The position numbers and the translations under genes were made by a program. This document shows positions 49,678 to 59,568 of a stretch of 64,000 nt of DNA, one piece after another. Positions within the stretch are counted from its first letter, which is position 1. Each line of letters begins with the position of its first letter. Source of the stretch: Ignavibacteriales bacterium (GTDB lineage: Bacteria > Bacteroidota > Ignavibacteria > Ignavibacteriales > Ignavibacteriaceae); assembly GCA_003538625.1 (NCBI GenBank), contig DPRR01000028.1, positions 1 to 64,000 on the forward strand. Direction: 5' to 3'. The notes under the pieces are model-generated. The model worked only from the letters and a program-made list of their open reading frames with translations. It did not search any database and was not told the origin of the DNA.

Positions 49678-52011
49678 TTACTTTACTAGTATCATTTTTT
49701 TAGTGTGAATAAACTCACCAGCCTTTAGCTGATAATAATAAACTCCACTTGCCAACTGAAGACTGCCGACTGCAGACCCGAATTCTACTAAATAGCTTCC
49801 TGCTTGCTTTTCTTCATTAACAAGTGTAGCAATTTCCTTTCCCAATACATCAAAAACTTTTAATGTAACAAATTGCCTGCTGGCTATTGCATACTGGATG
49901 CTGGTGCTTGGATTGAATGGATTGGGATAATTTTGTGATAGAGAATAAGCTACGGGTAATTCTACTTCAGTTCCAACATTAGTTATTCCATTTTCTACTG
50001 TTAATACTGCAATTCCTCTCCCCTTGCAGCTCATCCATAATTCGTAACCGCCGGCAACTTCTTTGTACTCTAGTTCTCTGATATTGCTATTCGGTAATCC
50101 GCCCCATTGAGGTACACCACCCGGTGATGATGGGATTATTCCGACATTAGTTCCATCATACCAGCAAAGTCCCGCTTCTGTAGATGGATATTCGCTGTCA
50201 TACATCAACCAGAGCTTTCCATCAGGGGTAACCAGTCTTGGATACACGTGTTCACCAGGAAAAGGCCAGCCAAGATCGTGCTCAAATGTTGTATATAATC
50301 CGGTATTAGAATCTAGTCTTATAAGAGTACTGCCTGTGCTGGTAAATTGCGAGTAAGTACCAATCCAGGTAACGCCGTTAGTATCAACAGCTAATTCAGT
50401 AAACCAGGCTGCAGATCCGGGAAAGTCATCGATTGTTCTCGAGAACGAATTTGTTCCATCTGTCCGTAAAATTTGATAATCGGTTGATGCCCAGATTGTG
50501 CCTGGTAGTGTTTTATCACGAAGAATGCTTTTACCTGATCCAACAATAGGTACATCTATCCAATCTGGTATACTTTCATTAAAATATCTTAGGTTATAAT
50601 ATTCACCAAGACTCCATAATCTTCCTTGCGAATCTTCAGTAAATCCTTTTGAAGTACTAAATGAATCTTCTAAAGTAAAAAAGTTAGTACCATCCCAAGA
50701 GTGTATTCCGTGAAACGTAGGATTGAATACGATATTACCGTTAGATGATCTGTAATAAATTGCCTGGGTGTTGTCAGCATCATAAGGGAAAGGATATCCT
50801 AAACCGTAAGTGTATTGATTAAATCCAATCCATCTTTCGCCATCAAATTTTTGAAATCCGCCTATTCCTGTTCCTGCATTTCCTGTCATCCAAACATTTC
50901 CCAGTGCATCAATGGAAATATCTTCCACAAAATAATCAACCTGAGAAGTATTGGTTATTCTATAACGCTGCCAAATTCCTGTTAATGCATCCCGTTTTGC
51001 TGCACCTCCAAGACCGCAGACCCAAACATTATTTTGTTTGTCTATATCTATTGAAAGATTGAAATCACCCGAACGCCATACGCCATAATTATTCCACGCC
51101 GCACCGTCAAACAGCCAGGCTTCTCCCGAACTAAGCACCATTACAGCTTTACCATTTCCAAAGGCTTTAAATGCATCAATATAAAAACTAACATTATTGT
51201 ATGGTGGAGTTGGATAAATCCAGGTTCCATCGGGTTTTTGATATTCAAGTGTTTCCCAATCACCATTTTGAGCCATTCTTAATGCCCAAAAATTTCCTGC
51301 CTCATCAACACAATCTTTTCCGGGTAATCCTGCAACTTGGCCTAAGGAATCAGGTAAGTAATCTGTTAATTGATTTGTAGTGCTGTTATATGTAAACACA
51401 TAACCGAAGTAAGTATCGGCACTCCAAACTATATAACTTCCATCAGGTTTTGGCTGAACTGAAAGTCGTGTATTTGCTCCCTGCCAATAATTCCAATTTT
51501 TGTCTTTTGGATTATAACGAACAAGTCCGCTGCTTGTAAACCAGATAGTACTGTCTGGCGCTAAATCAACATCATATGTAAAGCCCAGTAAACTTGAATT
51601 GTTGGGTCCGAAATTTTCTAACGAAGACGAGCCAACTTGCGGATTAAATTTAATTGCACCCGCATAATTTCCCATCCAAAGATTTTTTTCAGAATCTTCT
51701 ATTATATCTAATATTTGTACGTCAGCATTATCAAAAGTTCCTAATACAGGATAATCAACATTCGAATAATTAATCCATTTGTTCTCACTCTGAATAAATT
51801 TTGCAAAACCGCCTTCACCCCAGCCGCCGGTTGCAGCAGCAATATATGGATCTCCATATTCATCGATCCAAAGCGCCGTAACCTGATCACCTTGAATTCC
51901 GGTGTTTCCGGGTCGATAGTAGCGCCACGAATAATTAGGTGATGGTTGGGAATAAGTTGTTGATATGGCTGTTAATATGAAAATTAAAAAGAATATAATA
52001 ATCCTGTTCAT
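49678..52011 (-). CDS. T9SS cargo: beta-propeller-like secreted protein
   Basis: A 777-residue exported protein. Start chosen at the ATG followed by a signal peptide (IIIFFLIFILTAISTTYS); 24 upstream residues of a longer frame look unrelated. The middle is built of repeated W-I/T-E/D-N/G-x-W/Y-x units of the regulator-propeller type (for example DSEKNLWMGNYAGAIKFN, DSTIWFTSSGLVRYN), so a beta-propeller fold is likely. It ends in a type IX secretion sorting domain (NYPNPFNPSTS to HTKKMILVK). This sorting domain differs from the six others: two different DNA repeats are built into it. Function unknown; probably a surface or extracellular protein. Confidence 0.85.
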   Translation of the reverse strand: MNRIIIFFLIFILTAISTTYSQPSPNYSWRYYRPGNTGIQGDQVTALWIDEYGDPYIAAATGGWGEGGFAKFIQSENKWINYSNVDYPVLGTFDNADVQILDIIEDSEKNLWMGNYAGAIKFNPQVGSSSLENFGPNNSSLLGFTYDVDLAPDSTIWFTSSGLVRYNPKDKNWNYWQGANTRLSVQPKPDGSYIVWSADTYFGYVFTYNSTTNQLTDYLPDSLGQVAGLPGKDCVDEAGNFWALRMAQNGDWETLEYQKPDGTWIYPTPPYNNVSFYIDAFKAFGNGKAVMVLSSGEAWLFDGAAWNNYGVWRSGDFNLSIDIDKQNNVWVCGLGGAAKRDALTGIWQRYRITNTSQVDYFVEDISIDALGNVWMTGNAGTGIGGFQKFDGERWIGFNQYTYGLGYPFPYDADNTQAIYYRSSNGNIVFNPTFHGIHSWDGTNFFTLEDSFSTSKGFTEDSQGRLWSLGEYYNLRYFNESIPDWIDVPIVGSGKSILRDKTLPGTIWASTDYQILRTDGTNSFSRTIDDFPGSAAWFTELAVDTNGVTWIGTYSQFTSTGSTLIRLDSNTGLYTTFEHDLGWPFPGEHVYPRLVTPDGKLWLMYDSEYPSTEAGLCWYDGTNVGIIPSSPGGVPQWGGLPNSNIRELEYKEVAGGYELWMSCKGRGIAVLTVENGITNVGTEVELPVAYSLSQNYPNPFNPSTSIQYAIASRQFVTLKVFDVLGKEIATLVNEEKQAGSYLVEFGSAVGSLQLASGVYYYQLKAGEFIHTKKMILVK
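49751..49777. repeat. 14-bp repeat inside a sorting domain, alternative frame
   Basis: On the coding strand this reads GTCTGCAGTCGGCAGTCTTC then AGTTGGC, i.e. CAGTCGGCAGTCTT plus CAGTTGGCA. The frame gives SAVGSLQLA, inserted before SGVYYYQ. In the six other cargo genes the same DNA unit is read one base shifted, giving SWQSPV, at a different place in the domain. Confidence 0.8.
49876..49904. repeat. Second repeat type (CCAGCATCCAGTAT-like) in the same sorting domain
   Basis: On the coding strand CCAGCATCCAGTAT is followed after six bases by CCAGCAGG, with CCAGCA/CCAGTA hexamers. It encodes part of SIQYAIASRQF and occupies the position that the 14-bp repeat holds in the other cargo genes. 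No second copy was found elsewhere in the window, so its status as a dispersed repeat is from memory of related genomes. Confidence 0.45.
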
Positions 52012-52110
52012 CCGATTCTCCACTCTTCTATTTTTTTGTGCTGCTATTATACATAAGTAGCTTAAAAAGTAAAATAGTGACACAATTTAACAGATGTGTA
52101 ACGATACGTA

Positions 52111-52138
52111 CAAAAAAGGCGATTCATTGAATCGCCTT
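52111..52138 (-). terminator. Terminator of the following cargo gene
   Basis: AAGGCGATTC and GAATCGCCTT pair perfectly over ten bases with loop ATT; on the - strand TTTTTTG follows. It separates the 808-residue cargo gene from the 777-residue one. Confidence 0.8.
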
Positions 52139-52168
52139 AATTATTCATTGATAATTTTTAATCGTTAA

Positions 52169-54595
52169 TTATTTAAGCAGTAGCATCTTTTTCGTTTGCA
52201 CATAATCACCAGCTCTTAGCTGATAATAGTAAACACCGCTTGGAAGTTTTTCCGCATTGAATTCGGTTTCATATTTCCCGGCCTCTCTATACTCATTAAC
52301 GAGTGCTACAACTTCGTTACCAAGAACATCAAAAATTTTTAATGTTTGCCAACTGCCCACTGGAGACTGCCAACTGATTTTTGTGCTTGGGTTAAATGGA
52401 TTTGGGTAATTTTGTTCAAGTGAAAATGTTGATGGTCCGATTTCAACTTCTACAACATCAGAGTATTTAAAACTTCCGTTAAAATCTACTTGCTTTAATC
52501 TGTAAAATATCTTGTTATTAGAAAGATCAGTAACATTTTCTGAAAAAGAATAAGATTGTGGTTCCGTTGTCGTTCCTTTTCCTTTAACAAAACCTATCGT
52601 GTTCCATTTTTTTTTATCAAAACTTCTTTCTATCTCAAATCCGTGGTTATTTTGTTCAGTTGCCGTCCTCCAAATTAGATTTATAACTTGATCATTAATT
52701 ACGCATCTGAATGAAACTAATTCTACAGGAACAACAAGTGGGTATTTGCTTCTAAACAATCCTTCTGAGGTCCCAGCAAAAATATATCCAGAATCATTCA
52801 TTGCCAGTGAACGAATAGATAAATTATCAAGGCCGTCATTTAATTGATACCATTGTTCCCCATAGTCTGTTGTTAAAAATAACCCTTCTTCTGTTGTTCC
52901 AATAATTATTCTGTCGTTATTATAATATTTTATAAAAGATAAATAAGGATTGTTTATATTTTCAGTTAAATTAACCTGAGTCTGACCGTTATCAGTTGAT
53001 AAATAAAGATATCCATTATGAGTGGTAGTATTGTTACATGTTGTAAGTAAATATCCTTCCTCTGTTTGTGCAAGATCCATTTCACTACAATTTCCACAAG
53101 AATAAAAAAATTGCCAGGATATTCCATTATCTAATGTTCTGTATACAGAATAACCTGCTGCAATTACTGTCCTATCTGATAAAACTTTTATCTTACTTGT
53201 CCTAAAATATAGTGGAGGATTCCAATCCCAGCTTTCACCGTTATCATAAGAAACGGCTATCCCGCCGTTACCACTACCAACAAAAAGAGTGTCATTATCT
53301 TTAATTTCTACGCAAGTAATAATGTCGTTACCTTCTCCTGCGGGGGATAATTTTTCTTTCCAGGCATTATTATTATCATCATATTTATATATGCCGTATG
53401 CATCGGCAAGGAACGTACTATTATCACTTGCTACTTTCATTTCATAGCCCGATGGAGGTGACAAACCTTTCGATCGTTCCAGCCAAGTATTTCCATAATT
53501 TGAAGAATAAAATATCCCCCCTCTCGAGGTGCAAAGCCAAAGATTATTAGTAGTATCAAAAGCTAAAGAATTAATATTCATATCATACATCCCGGAATTC
53601 ACATCATACCAAGTTGTATCATATGTATTTAATTCTTGAACTCCTTTACCGTTTGTGCCTATCCATATTTTATTATCATCTAATAGTTCTATACTCAATA
53701 CTTGCCTATTAGTCATATTATATGTGAGGTTCTCTTCCCAGCTTTGTCCACCATTTGTCGATTTATAAATCCCACCATAGCCCGCCCATCCGATATAAAG
53801 AATATTTTCATTTAACCCCAAATACAAGTTACCAAACGTATCTTTTTTTATACATCTTATCTGCTGATTGGTTGGGGCAAGACTAATCACATTCCAATTC
53901 TGCCCATTGTCTATAGATTTCCATATCTCCTTACTTGTTTCCGTGGCAAACATCTCAGTATTAGAGACTATTAGAATACGATATATACTACTCAAATTAG
54001 AATAATTAATTTCATTCCACGTTTGTCCATAGTTTATTGTTCTTAAGAGTTTGGGAGATGTTCCTCCAGCCAGAATAAGTCCATTTTTGCCTGCTTTAAT
54101 ATCATAAAAATCAAAGTATGCTGGGTAATAACTATAAATTTCATTCCAGGAAATTCCATTATCAGTAGATTTAAAAATTTTACAAGTAAGCGAAATTAAT
54201 GCAGAAGTGTAAAGATTATCTTCGTCGTCAATAGTAAGTTTATTAATTAATAATCCAGTTACCCCAGAGTTCATCAATTCCCAAGTATCACCATTATTGC
54301 TTGAGCTATATGTTCCGATTCCGAAAGAAGCAAAAATTTCTCCTTGTGAATTTTCTACTATTGTTGTTCCAGTACTGCTTGTGTTTGTCCTGAGTACAAG
54401 AGTCCAATTATTCTCATTATAGTCTTTTCTATACAATAAACCTCTTCCACTAGCGAAAATTTTCCCTGATGAGGATTTGTAAATAACTGTTATAAATCCT
54501 CCATAAGGTCCATTTGTCCTCTCCCAGCTAATGTTTTGTGATAATAATATGGATGGCAAAAAAATAAACAAAATTATTAGAAGTGTTGTTTTCAT
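52169..54595 (-). CDS. T9SS cargo: BNR/sialidase-like propeller protein
   Basis: An 808-residue exported protein: signal peptide (LLIILFIFLPSILLS), then many BNR-type repeats with the S/T-x-D-x-G-x-x-W pattern (SNNGDTWELM, STDNGISWNE, STNGGQSWEE, SYDNGESWDW, TTDYGEQWYQ), a fibronectin-type beta-sandwich about 625-715 (ELVSFRCVINDQVINLIWRT, GFEIERSFDKKKWN), and a T9SS sorting domain ending TKKMLLLK. Length and order are typical of secreted propeller proteins in this group; ligand unknown. The ATG at 54595 is preferred over one four codons upstream because the signal peptide begins there. Confidence 0.85.
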   Translation of the reverse strand: MKTTLLIILFIFLPSILLSQNISWERTNGPYGGFITVIYKSSSGKIFASGRGLLYRKDYNENNWTLVLRTNTSSTGTTIVENSQGEIFASFGIGTYSSSNNGDTWELMNSGVTGLLINKLTIDDEDNLYTSALISLTCKIFKSTDNGISWNEIYSYYPAYFDFYDIKAGKNGLILAGGTSPKLLRTINYGQTWNEINYSNLSSIYRILIVSNTEMFATETSKEIWKSIDNGQNWNVISLAPTNQQIRCIKKDTFGNLYLGLNENILYIGWAGYGGIYKSTNGGQSWEENLTYNMTNRQVLSIELLDDNKIWIGTNGKGVQELNTYDTTWYDVNSGMYDMNINSLAFDTTNNLWLCTSRGGIFYSSNYGNTWLERSKGLSPPSGYEMKVASDNSTFLADAYGIYKYDDNNNAWKEKLSPAGEGNDIITCVEIKDNDTLFVGSGNGGIAVSYDNGESWDWNPPLYFRTSKIKVLSDRTVIAAGYSVYRTLDNGISWQFFYSCGNCSEMDLAQTEEGYLLTTCNNTTTHNGYLYLSTDNGQTQVNLTENINNPYLSFIKYYNNDRIIIGTTEEGLFLTTDYGEQWYQLNDGLDNLSIRSLAMNDSGYIFAGTSEGLFRSKYPLVVPVELVSFRCVINDQVINLIWRTATEQNNHGFEIERSFDKKKWNTIGFVKGKGTTTEPQSYSFSENVTDLSNNKIFYRLKQVDFNGSFKYSDVVEVEIGPSTFSLEQNYPNPFNPSTKISWQSPVGSWQTLKIFDVLGNEVVALVNEYREAGKYETEFNAEKLPSGVYYYQLRAGDYVQTKKMLLLK
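52347..52376. repeat. 14-bp repeat pair in the sorting domain
   Basis: On the coding strand CAGTTGGCAGTCTC, then CAGTGGGCAGTTGGCA. It encodes SWQSPVGSWQ between NPSTKI and TLKIFDVLG. Confidence 0.8.
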
Positions 54596-54714
54596 ATTTA
54601 TAACCAATATTTAATGGATACCAATCTTATGATATACTATAATTAAATTTAAAGAGAGTTAATAAAATAAATTTCATATCCCAAATTCCTTATTTACTAT
54701 ACCGACATTTGTCG

Positions 54715-56355
54715 CTATTTAATTAATAACATCTTTTTCGTTTGCACATATTCACCAGCTCTTATTTGATAATAATAAACACCGCTGGAAAGTTTACCTG
54801 CATCAAAGTTTATCTCATAATTTCCCGCATTTCGATATTCATTTACAAGTGTTATAACTTCGTTACCAAGCACGTCAAATATTTTTAATGTTTGCCAACT
54901 GCTGACTGGAGACTGCCAACTGATTTTTGTGCTTGGGTTAAATGGATTTGGGTAATTTTGAGATAGTGCAAATTCATACGGCAAAACTTTACTGTCTTCA
55001 ACTACTGAAGTAATATTATCGCCATATCTTAAGACAAGGATATTGAGAGGTGAAACAGGTCCGCCTTCTCTACCAACTATGGCGTAATTATCCTCACCGA
55101 ACAAAATTATCTCGGCTGCATCATCCGTAATATTTGGATTATTATTATGACTGTAAATTTTTTCATATTCTAAAACATCATTGCTGTTTATCTTTGCAAT
55201 CAATATATCGGTATATGTGCTGGGCGCTACAACGGTTAGCGGAATATAAATATTATCTGCTTCATCTAATTTAGGGGTAGCCCAAAACTGAATTGGTAAA
55301 CTGATCTGCTGCTGATCGAATTGAATTTGATTTCCCGAGGAATCATATGATGTTGTAAAGGTACCGTACTCTGTCGTATTTCCATCCCAATACTGGTAAG
55401 TACCTGTTATTCTTATTTGGTCGGTGCTATTGATAAATAAATCAATTGCTGAAGCGAAATAATCATCGCGGAAAAAAAAGATTCTATTCCAGATTAAATC
55501 TCCGTACTTATCAAGTTTTGTCAGATAACAAACTGTATTACCAAAATCTCTTTGGTTGCTTATAGTATAAATATTCCCTTCATCGTCAATAGTGGTTTTG
55601 ATGGCTTCTATGCTTGTTGTAGTATCTATCAATAATTTTTCCCATACCTTTTCTCCGTTTATTTTTATTTTGGTAATTAGCGGTCGCCTCTGCATTAAAT
55701 TTGGTCTGTCATTATACGTAAGGAGTAGCGTAGAATCAGACTCAATAAATTTCAGATCTATTGGTGCACCATAAAAATTTTCTGAAAATTTAACTCCAAT
55801 AAATTCTCCTGATTTTTTATAACTAAACACTAAGATGTTTACTGAATCCGCTATCGTATAATGGGCATCAACGATGTAGTATCTGGATTCATCCTTAAAG
55901 ATATTTCTAACATTATATGGCCAAAAGCCACTATAGTTTTGAACATCTTCCCAAATTGTATCACCAGTTGCAGAGTAAAGTATATTTAATATTTTTGTCG
56001 TACTGCCAACCTGCATATTTCCTGTAACTAAAATATTTCCCACTTCGGTTACTAATGCTTTAATAAAAACATCATCACCAGAGGTTGCTAAGGAATGTTT
56101 TCTGTACCATTGCAAATTCCCAAGTCTATTGTACTTAAGTATTAACGCATCAAAATTAGTTTGTGGATTATTCGTAATTTCAGTTTGCCCAATTACGTAT
56201 ATGTCTCCGCTGTCATTAGCTATTATTTGGTATGGCTGATCCTGGTGGCCGTTATAATCGAAAACCTTATTCCAATTTAATATTGGTTGTCCATACACAG
56301 TAGCTGTGTAAAATAAAGTCATCAGATAAATTCTTAATAGTATTTTCAGTTTCAT
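54715..56355 (-). CDS. T9SS cargo: secreted protein with WD/SBBP-like repeats
   Basis: A 546-residue exported protein with a signal peptide (YLMTLFYTATVYG) and repeats of the form D-x-x-G-D/N-I-Y-V-I/T-G (NDSGDIYVIGQTE, TEVGNILVTGNM, DDEGNIYTIS, STDQIRITGTY, DEADNIYIPLTV), which suggest a beta-propeller of the delta-60/SBBP kind. It ends in a T9SS sorting domain nearly identical at DNA level to those of three neighbouring cargo genes. No enzymatic motif. The gap of 56 bases to the upstream gene has no clear terminator. Confidence 0.82.
   Translation of the reverse strand: MKLKILLRIYLMTLFYTATVYGQPILNWNKVFDYNGHQDQPYQIIANDSGDIYVIGQTEITNNPQTNFDALILKYNRLGNLQWYRKHSLATSGDDVFIKALVTEVGNILVTGNMQVGSTTKILNILYSATGDTIWEDVQNYSGFWPYNVRNIFKDESRYYIVDAHYTIADSVNILVFSYKKSGEFIGVKFSENFYGAPIDLKFIESDSTLLLTYNDRPNLMQRRPLITKIKINGEKVWEKLLIDTTTSIEAIKTTIDDEGNIYTISNQRDFGNTVCYLTKLDKYGDLIWNRIFFFRDDYFASAIDLFINSTDQIRITGTYQYWDGNTTEYGTFTTSYDSSGNQIQFDQQQISLPIQFWATPKLDEADNIYIPLTVVAPSTYTDILIAKINSNDVLEYEKIYSHNNNPNITDDAAEIILFGEDNYAIVGREGGPVSPLNILVLRYGDNITSVVEDSKVLPYEFALSQNYPNPFNPSTKISWQSPVSSWQTLKIFDVLGNEVITLVNEYRNAGNYEINFDAGKLSSGVYYYQIRAGEYVQTKKMLLIK
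54893..54922. repeat. 14-bp repeat pair in the sorting domain
   Basis: On the coding strand CAGTTGGCAGTCTC, then CAGTCAGCAGTTGGCA, encoding SWQSPVSSWQ. Confidence 0.8.
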
Positions 56356-56411
56356 ATTCTTGCTTCTTAATTAGTTTCCTTTTTCGTTATTCTCTATAAC
56401 GTCAATTGCTT

Positions 56412-59400
56412 TTATTTCATCAGGATCATTTTTTTAGTCTCAACAAAGCCCTGTCCTGTGCCTGTCGAAGGATCACCTGCTCTTAGTTGATAATAATAAA
56501 CACCGCTGGAAAGTTTACCTGCATCAAAGTTTATCTCATAATTTCCCGCATTTCGATATTCATTTACAAGTGTTTTAACTTCGTTACCAAGCACGTCAAA
56601 TATTTTTAATGTTTGCCAACTGCTGACTGGAGACTGCCAACTGATTTTTGTACTTGGGTTAAAAGGGTTTGGAAAATTCTGCCCTAATGAAAACTTTTCT
56701 GGTATATTTACTTCTACTTCAATACTACTCGAATATTTATGACTGCCATCAAAATCTATTTGTTTTAATCTGTACTGATATTTTCCTGAAGAAAGATTTT
56801 CATCAACAAAAGAATATGATCGAGATTCTGTTGATGTACCATTTCCATTAACAAATCCAATGTTCTGCCAGTCTCCACTTCTTTCTTCTTGCGTTTTTCT
56901 TTTCTCGATTTGAAATCCCTGATTATTTGTTTCCGTTGCTGTTACCCAATTAAGTGTAACATCATTATCAACAACAGAAAATGTAAATGAAAGAAATTCA
57001 ACGGGTAATGGATAATCAATACTTTCATCTGCACCCATATATGGGAAGTATAAACTGCGTGGATCGTTATCTATATCCACAAGAACGGATGAATTGGGTT
57101 GAGCAGTTAAATCTACATCTCCGAGTGAACTGCCTGTTAGATGTAGATCAGTTGGTGAAATAAAATTTACATCTTTTGATATAGATGAAAAATCCTTTTG
57201 TGTAAATGATCGCCACTCTGAAATACTTGTCACATCATAACTTAGCCACCTGCCTAAAACTGTTCCGGTACCAAAAGCATAATAATCATTGTAATCTATC
57301 TGATGGAGCCCGCGTTCATCTTCTATGGCAATCGCATAATGCCAGCCAAATCCCTGAACATTATGCCTTTTATTTATTAAAATATTATTCTTAAGACTGA
57401 AACTTAAACCTGCATAATACTGTGTTGCACGTCTTCTAAAACAGTAACTGTTCTGTTCATTTATAGAATTTCCGAATATATAGATTGTATTATTATAAAT
57501 GTTATTAGTTGAATAATCTTCTCCACTAAAATCAATACCTGTTACAGCAGAGTACTCATTACCTGCTAAGCTTATAAAATTATTTTGAATATTATGAGAT
57601 GAAGCAAACGGTATTTCAATTCCAATTATTTGATTGGTTACAGAATTACTGCTTGATAGAGAGTGAATTCTATTTCTGTTTATTTGATTATTCCACGTCA
57701 GTGGATACAGACTGATTCCCACAACTTTGTTTTTATTACTGGGTTCGGTTAAATAGATTTCCGTGTTTTCAATAAGTATTCTGTATCCGGATTCCATTTT
57801 AATTCCGACGTCCGTAAAATCACTTATTGTACTATTTACTATTCTCCAATGATCAGATCCTGCATACATCTCCGGTCCGAAGTAAAATCCATTCACTGGT
57901 CGACCTGAATTAGATTTTCCTATATAACAATTACGAAACGAAATACTATCGCTATAAAGATTATATCCGGAATAAGAAGATTGAACAACTCCCTTAACTT
58001 CTGATAAACTGCTGCCTAAAATCTTACTGTAAGAAATATCAATATTCTTTGAACCGCCCGTAACTAAAATAGATGATCCGCTTGTATCTTCATTTTGAAT
58101 TGTCAAGTGTCTTTGTTCACCAACTCCACCTGGTCTTCCATCAATAGTTATGTTATTGCAATTTGAAAATTTCAATATCGCACTACCATTACCGGCAATA
58201 GAAATGTCTGCAGCAGTAATCGCAGGTCTTATCGTAATTTTATTTTGGGATGAACTTCCATAAATGAATGGAAACTCAATTGGAAAGGTTTCTGATGTAG
58301 AATTATAATCGTTCAGCATTTCAATTGTTATTGGAGCAGAAATAAAAGTTTCAGCTAAGCTATCCACAATGGATGTTAATGATGTAAAATCACCGGAAGT
58401 TCCAACAGTATAGGTTCCTGCTAACCCGTTACCGGGAACAATTGTCCTGCTTCCGGAAGGTGCTGTAATATCAGGAGATTGCGGCCAGGTTAAATTAAAA
58501 GAAAGTTGATAACACTCTGCATCTAAAACATTACCGATCTGAGCGCTATCTGAAACATCATAAGTTAACCAAATATAATTGGTTGTATAATCTCCCAATC
58601 CAATACCTCCATTGATTGAAAAATTACCATCCGGATTATTGAACGTGCTACCCGCCTGATAGGTTGTTGAAAAATATGGACTGCTTCCTGTAGCAAAAAG
58701 TTTTGCGTTAAGAATATCATTCGTGTTAGTTGTTCCATTCGTACTTAAAGAAATTGATGTAATGCTGGGCATAGTCAATACACCTAAACGAGAAGTTACC
58801 AGTATTGCAATAATAGGCTGATTGACCGCACCCTTTATCACATTATCGGTTATTTGATAGGTAGTGATATAAAAGGCTTTACCTGCAGGTATAAAGTAAA
58901 AATTTGCGTTCTCTCCAATATCATCAAATGAATTTATATTGTTATTTGCAATCATTGTATCGACTGTAACAAATTGTCCGGTTGATACACTGATGAAGTG
59001 ACCGGATCCGCCAATATGATCATTCATTCCGATTGAAGCAGAGAAGAATCCCGTAGAACTTTGCGGACCATAATGGAATGCAATTGTACCGTCTAATTCA
59101 AATAATCTAATCTGAAAACTTTTTCTTGTACCTGAAATTAAAACGTCTTTCCATTCAACAATAAATTGTCGGGCTGGTGCAACACCAATACTTTTATATC
59201 GTATTTCACTAATTTCATCATCTATCAAATCATCCCATAAAGGGCAGATAAGTGGTTTTGCTGTTGTGCTTGCAAGATCATTGTCATATCCCAATCCTGT
59301 GTACGACTGACCTAATTCCAACCATCCATTTACAGAAATTCTTGCTGTTGAATATGTTACACCCATATAAGGAAAATTAAAGGGAAGGTTTATATTTTCA

Positions 59401-59558
59401 GCCCCATCATTTCCTGTTGCAGTACTTAAGGTTGCATCCTGCAGTTCGGTGTAATATTCATATCCCCAGGGATCAAAACTGTATCCAAGATACAAATCCT
59501 GAGCAAAAGAGTTAATTGAAAATGCGAAACAAAAAATCAGTATTATATAAAATTTCAT
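56412..59558 (-). CDS. T9SS cargo: large beta-helix surface protein
   Basis: A 1048-residue exported protein with a signal peptide (LIFCFAFSINSFA). Residues about 20-215 resemble a nidogen/BNR-like beta-sandwich (GLGYDNDLASTTAKPLICPLWDD). Residues about 385-830 carry a right-handed beta-helix of the pectate-lyase type (GTYTVGTSGDFTSLTSIVD, NNITIDGRPGG, NIQNNFISLAGNEYS, NNIYNNTIYIFGNS). A fibronectin-like domain and the T9SS sorting domain end the protein. A 27-base repeat is inserted in frame near the end (DPSTGTGQG). AAAGGTG precedes the start. It could bind or degrade a polysaccharide, but no catalytic site is evident. Confidence 0.85.
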   Translation of the reverse strand: MKFYIILIFCFAFSINSFAQDLYLGYSFDPWGYEYYTELQDATLSTATGNDGAENINLPFNFPYMGVTYSTARISVNGWLELGQSYTGLGYDNDLASTTAKPLICPLWDDLIDDEISEIRYKSIGVAPARQFIVEWKDVLISGTRKSFQIRLFELDGTIAFHYGPQSSTGFFSASIGMNDHIGGSGHFISVSTGQFVTVDTMIANNNINSFDDIGENANFYFIPAGKAFYITTYQITDNVIKGAVNQPIIAILVTSRLGVLTMPSITSISLSTNGTTNTNDILNAKLFATGSSPYFSTTYQAGSTFNNPDGNFSINGGIGLGDYTTNYIWLTYDVSDSAQIGNVLDAECYQLSFNLTWPQSPDITAPSGSRTIVPGNGLAGTYTVGTSGDFTSLTSIVDSLAETFISAPITIEMLNDYNSTSETFPIEFPFIYGSSSQNKITIRPAITAADISIAGNGSAILKFSNCNNITIDGRPGGVGEQRHLTIQNEDTSGSSILVTGGSKNIDISYSKILGSSLSEVKGVVQSSYSGYNLYSDSISFRNCYIGKSNSGRPVNGFYFGPEMYAGSDHWRIVNSTISDFTDVGIKMESGYRILIENTEIYLTEPSNKNKVVGISLYPLTWNNQINRNRIHSLSSSNSVTNQIIGIEIPFASSHNIQNNFISLAGNEYSAVTGIDFSGEDYSTNNIYNNTIYIFGNSINEQNSYCFRRRATQYYAGLSFSLKNNILINKRHNVQGFGWHYAIAIEDERGLHQIDYNDYYAFGTGTVLGRWLSYDVTSISEWRSFTQKDFSSISKDVNFISPTDLHLTGSSLGDVDLTAQPNSSVLVDIDNDPRSLYFPYMGADESIDYPLPVEFLSFTFSVVDNDVTLNWVTATETNNQGFQIEKRKTQEERSGDWQNIGFVNGNGTSTESRSYSFVDENLSSGKYQYRLKQIDFDGSHKYSSSIEVEVNIPEKFSLGQNFPNPFNPSTKISWQSPVSSWQTLKIFDVLGNEVKTLVNEYRNAGNYEINFDAGKLSSGVYYYQLRAGDPSTGTGQGFVETKKMILMK
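56448..56474. repeat. 27-bp in-frame repeat element, copy 1
   Basis: On the coding strand GATCCTTCGACAGGCACAGG then ACAGGGC, giving DPSTGTGQG between RAG and FVETKK. The cargo gene at 59569 has one serine codon here. The core CCTTCGACA-GGCACAGGACA is a near match to copy 2. Confidence 0.75.
56614..56643. repeat. 14-bp repeat pair in the sorting domain
   Basis: Same pair as at 54893, encoding SWQSPVSSWQ. Confidence 0.8.
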
Positions 59559-59568
59559 AATACACCTT

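Noticed and set aside
52011..52083. Longer N-terminus for the 777-residue cargo protein
   Set aside because: The signal peptide begins at the inner ATG; the extra residues do not look like part of an exported protein.
54703..54714. CGACA-TT-TGTCG hairpin as terminator of the 546-residue cargo gene
   Set aside because: Stem of only five bases and no T run on the - strand.
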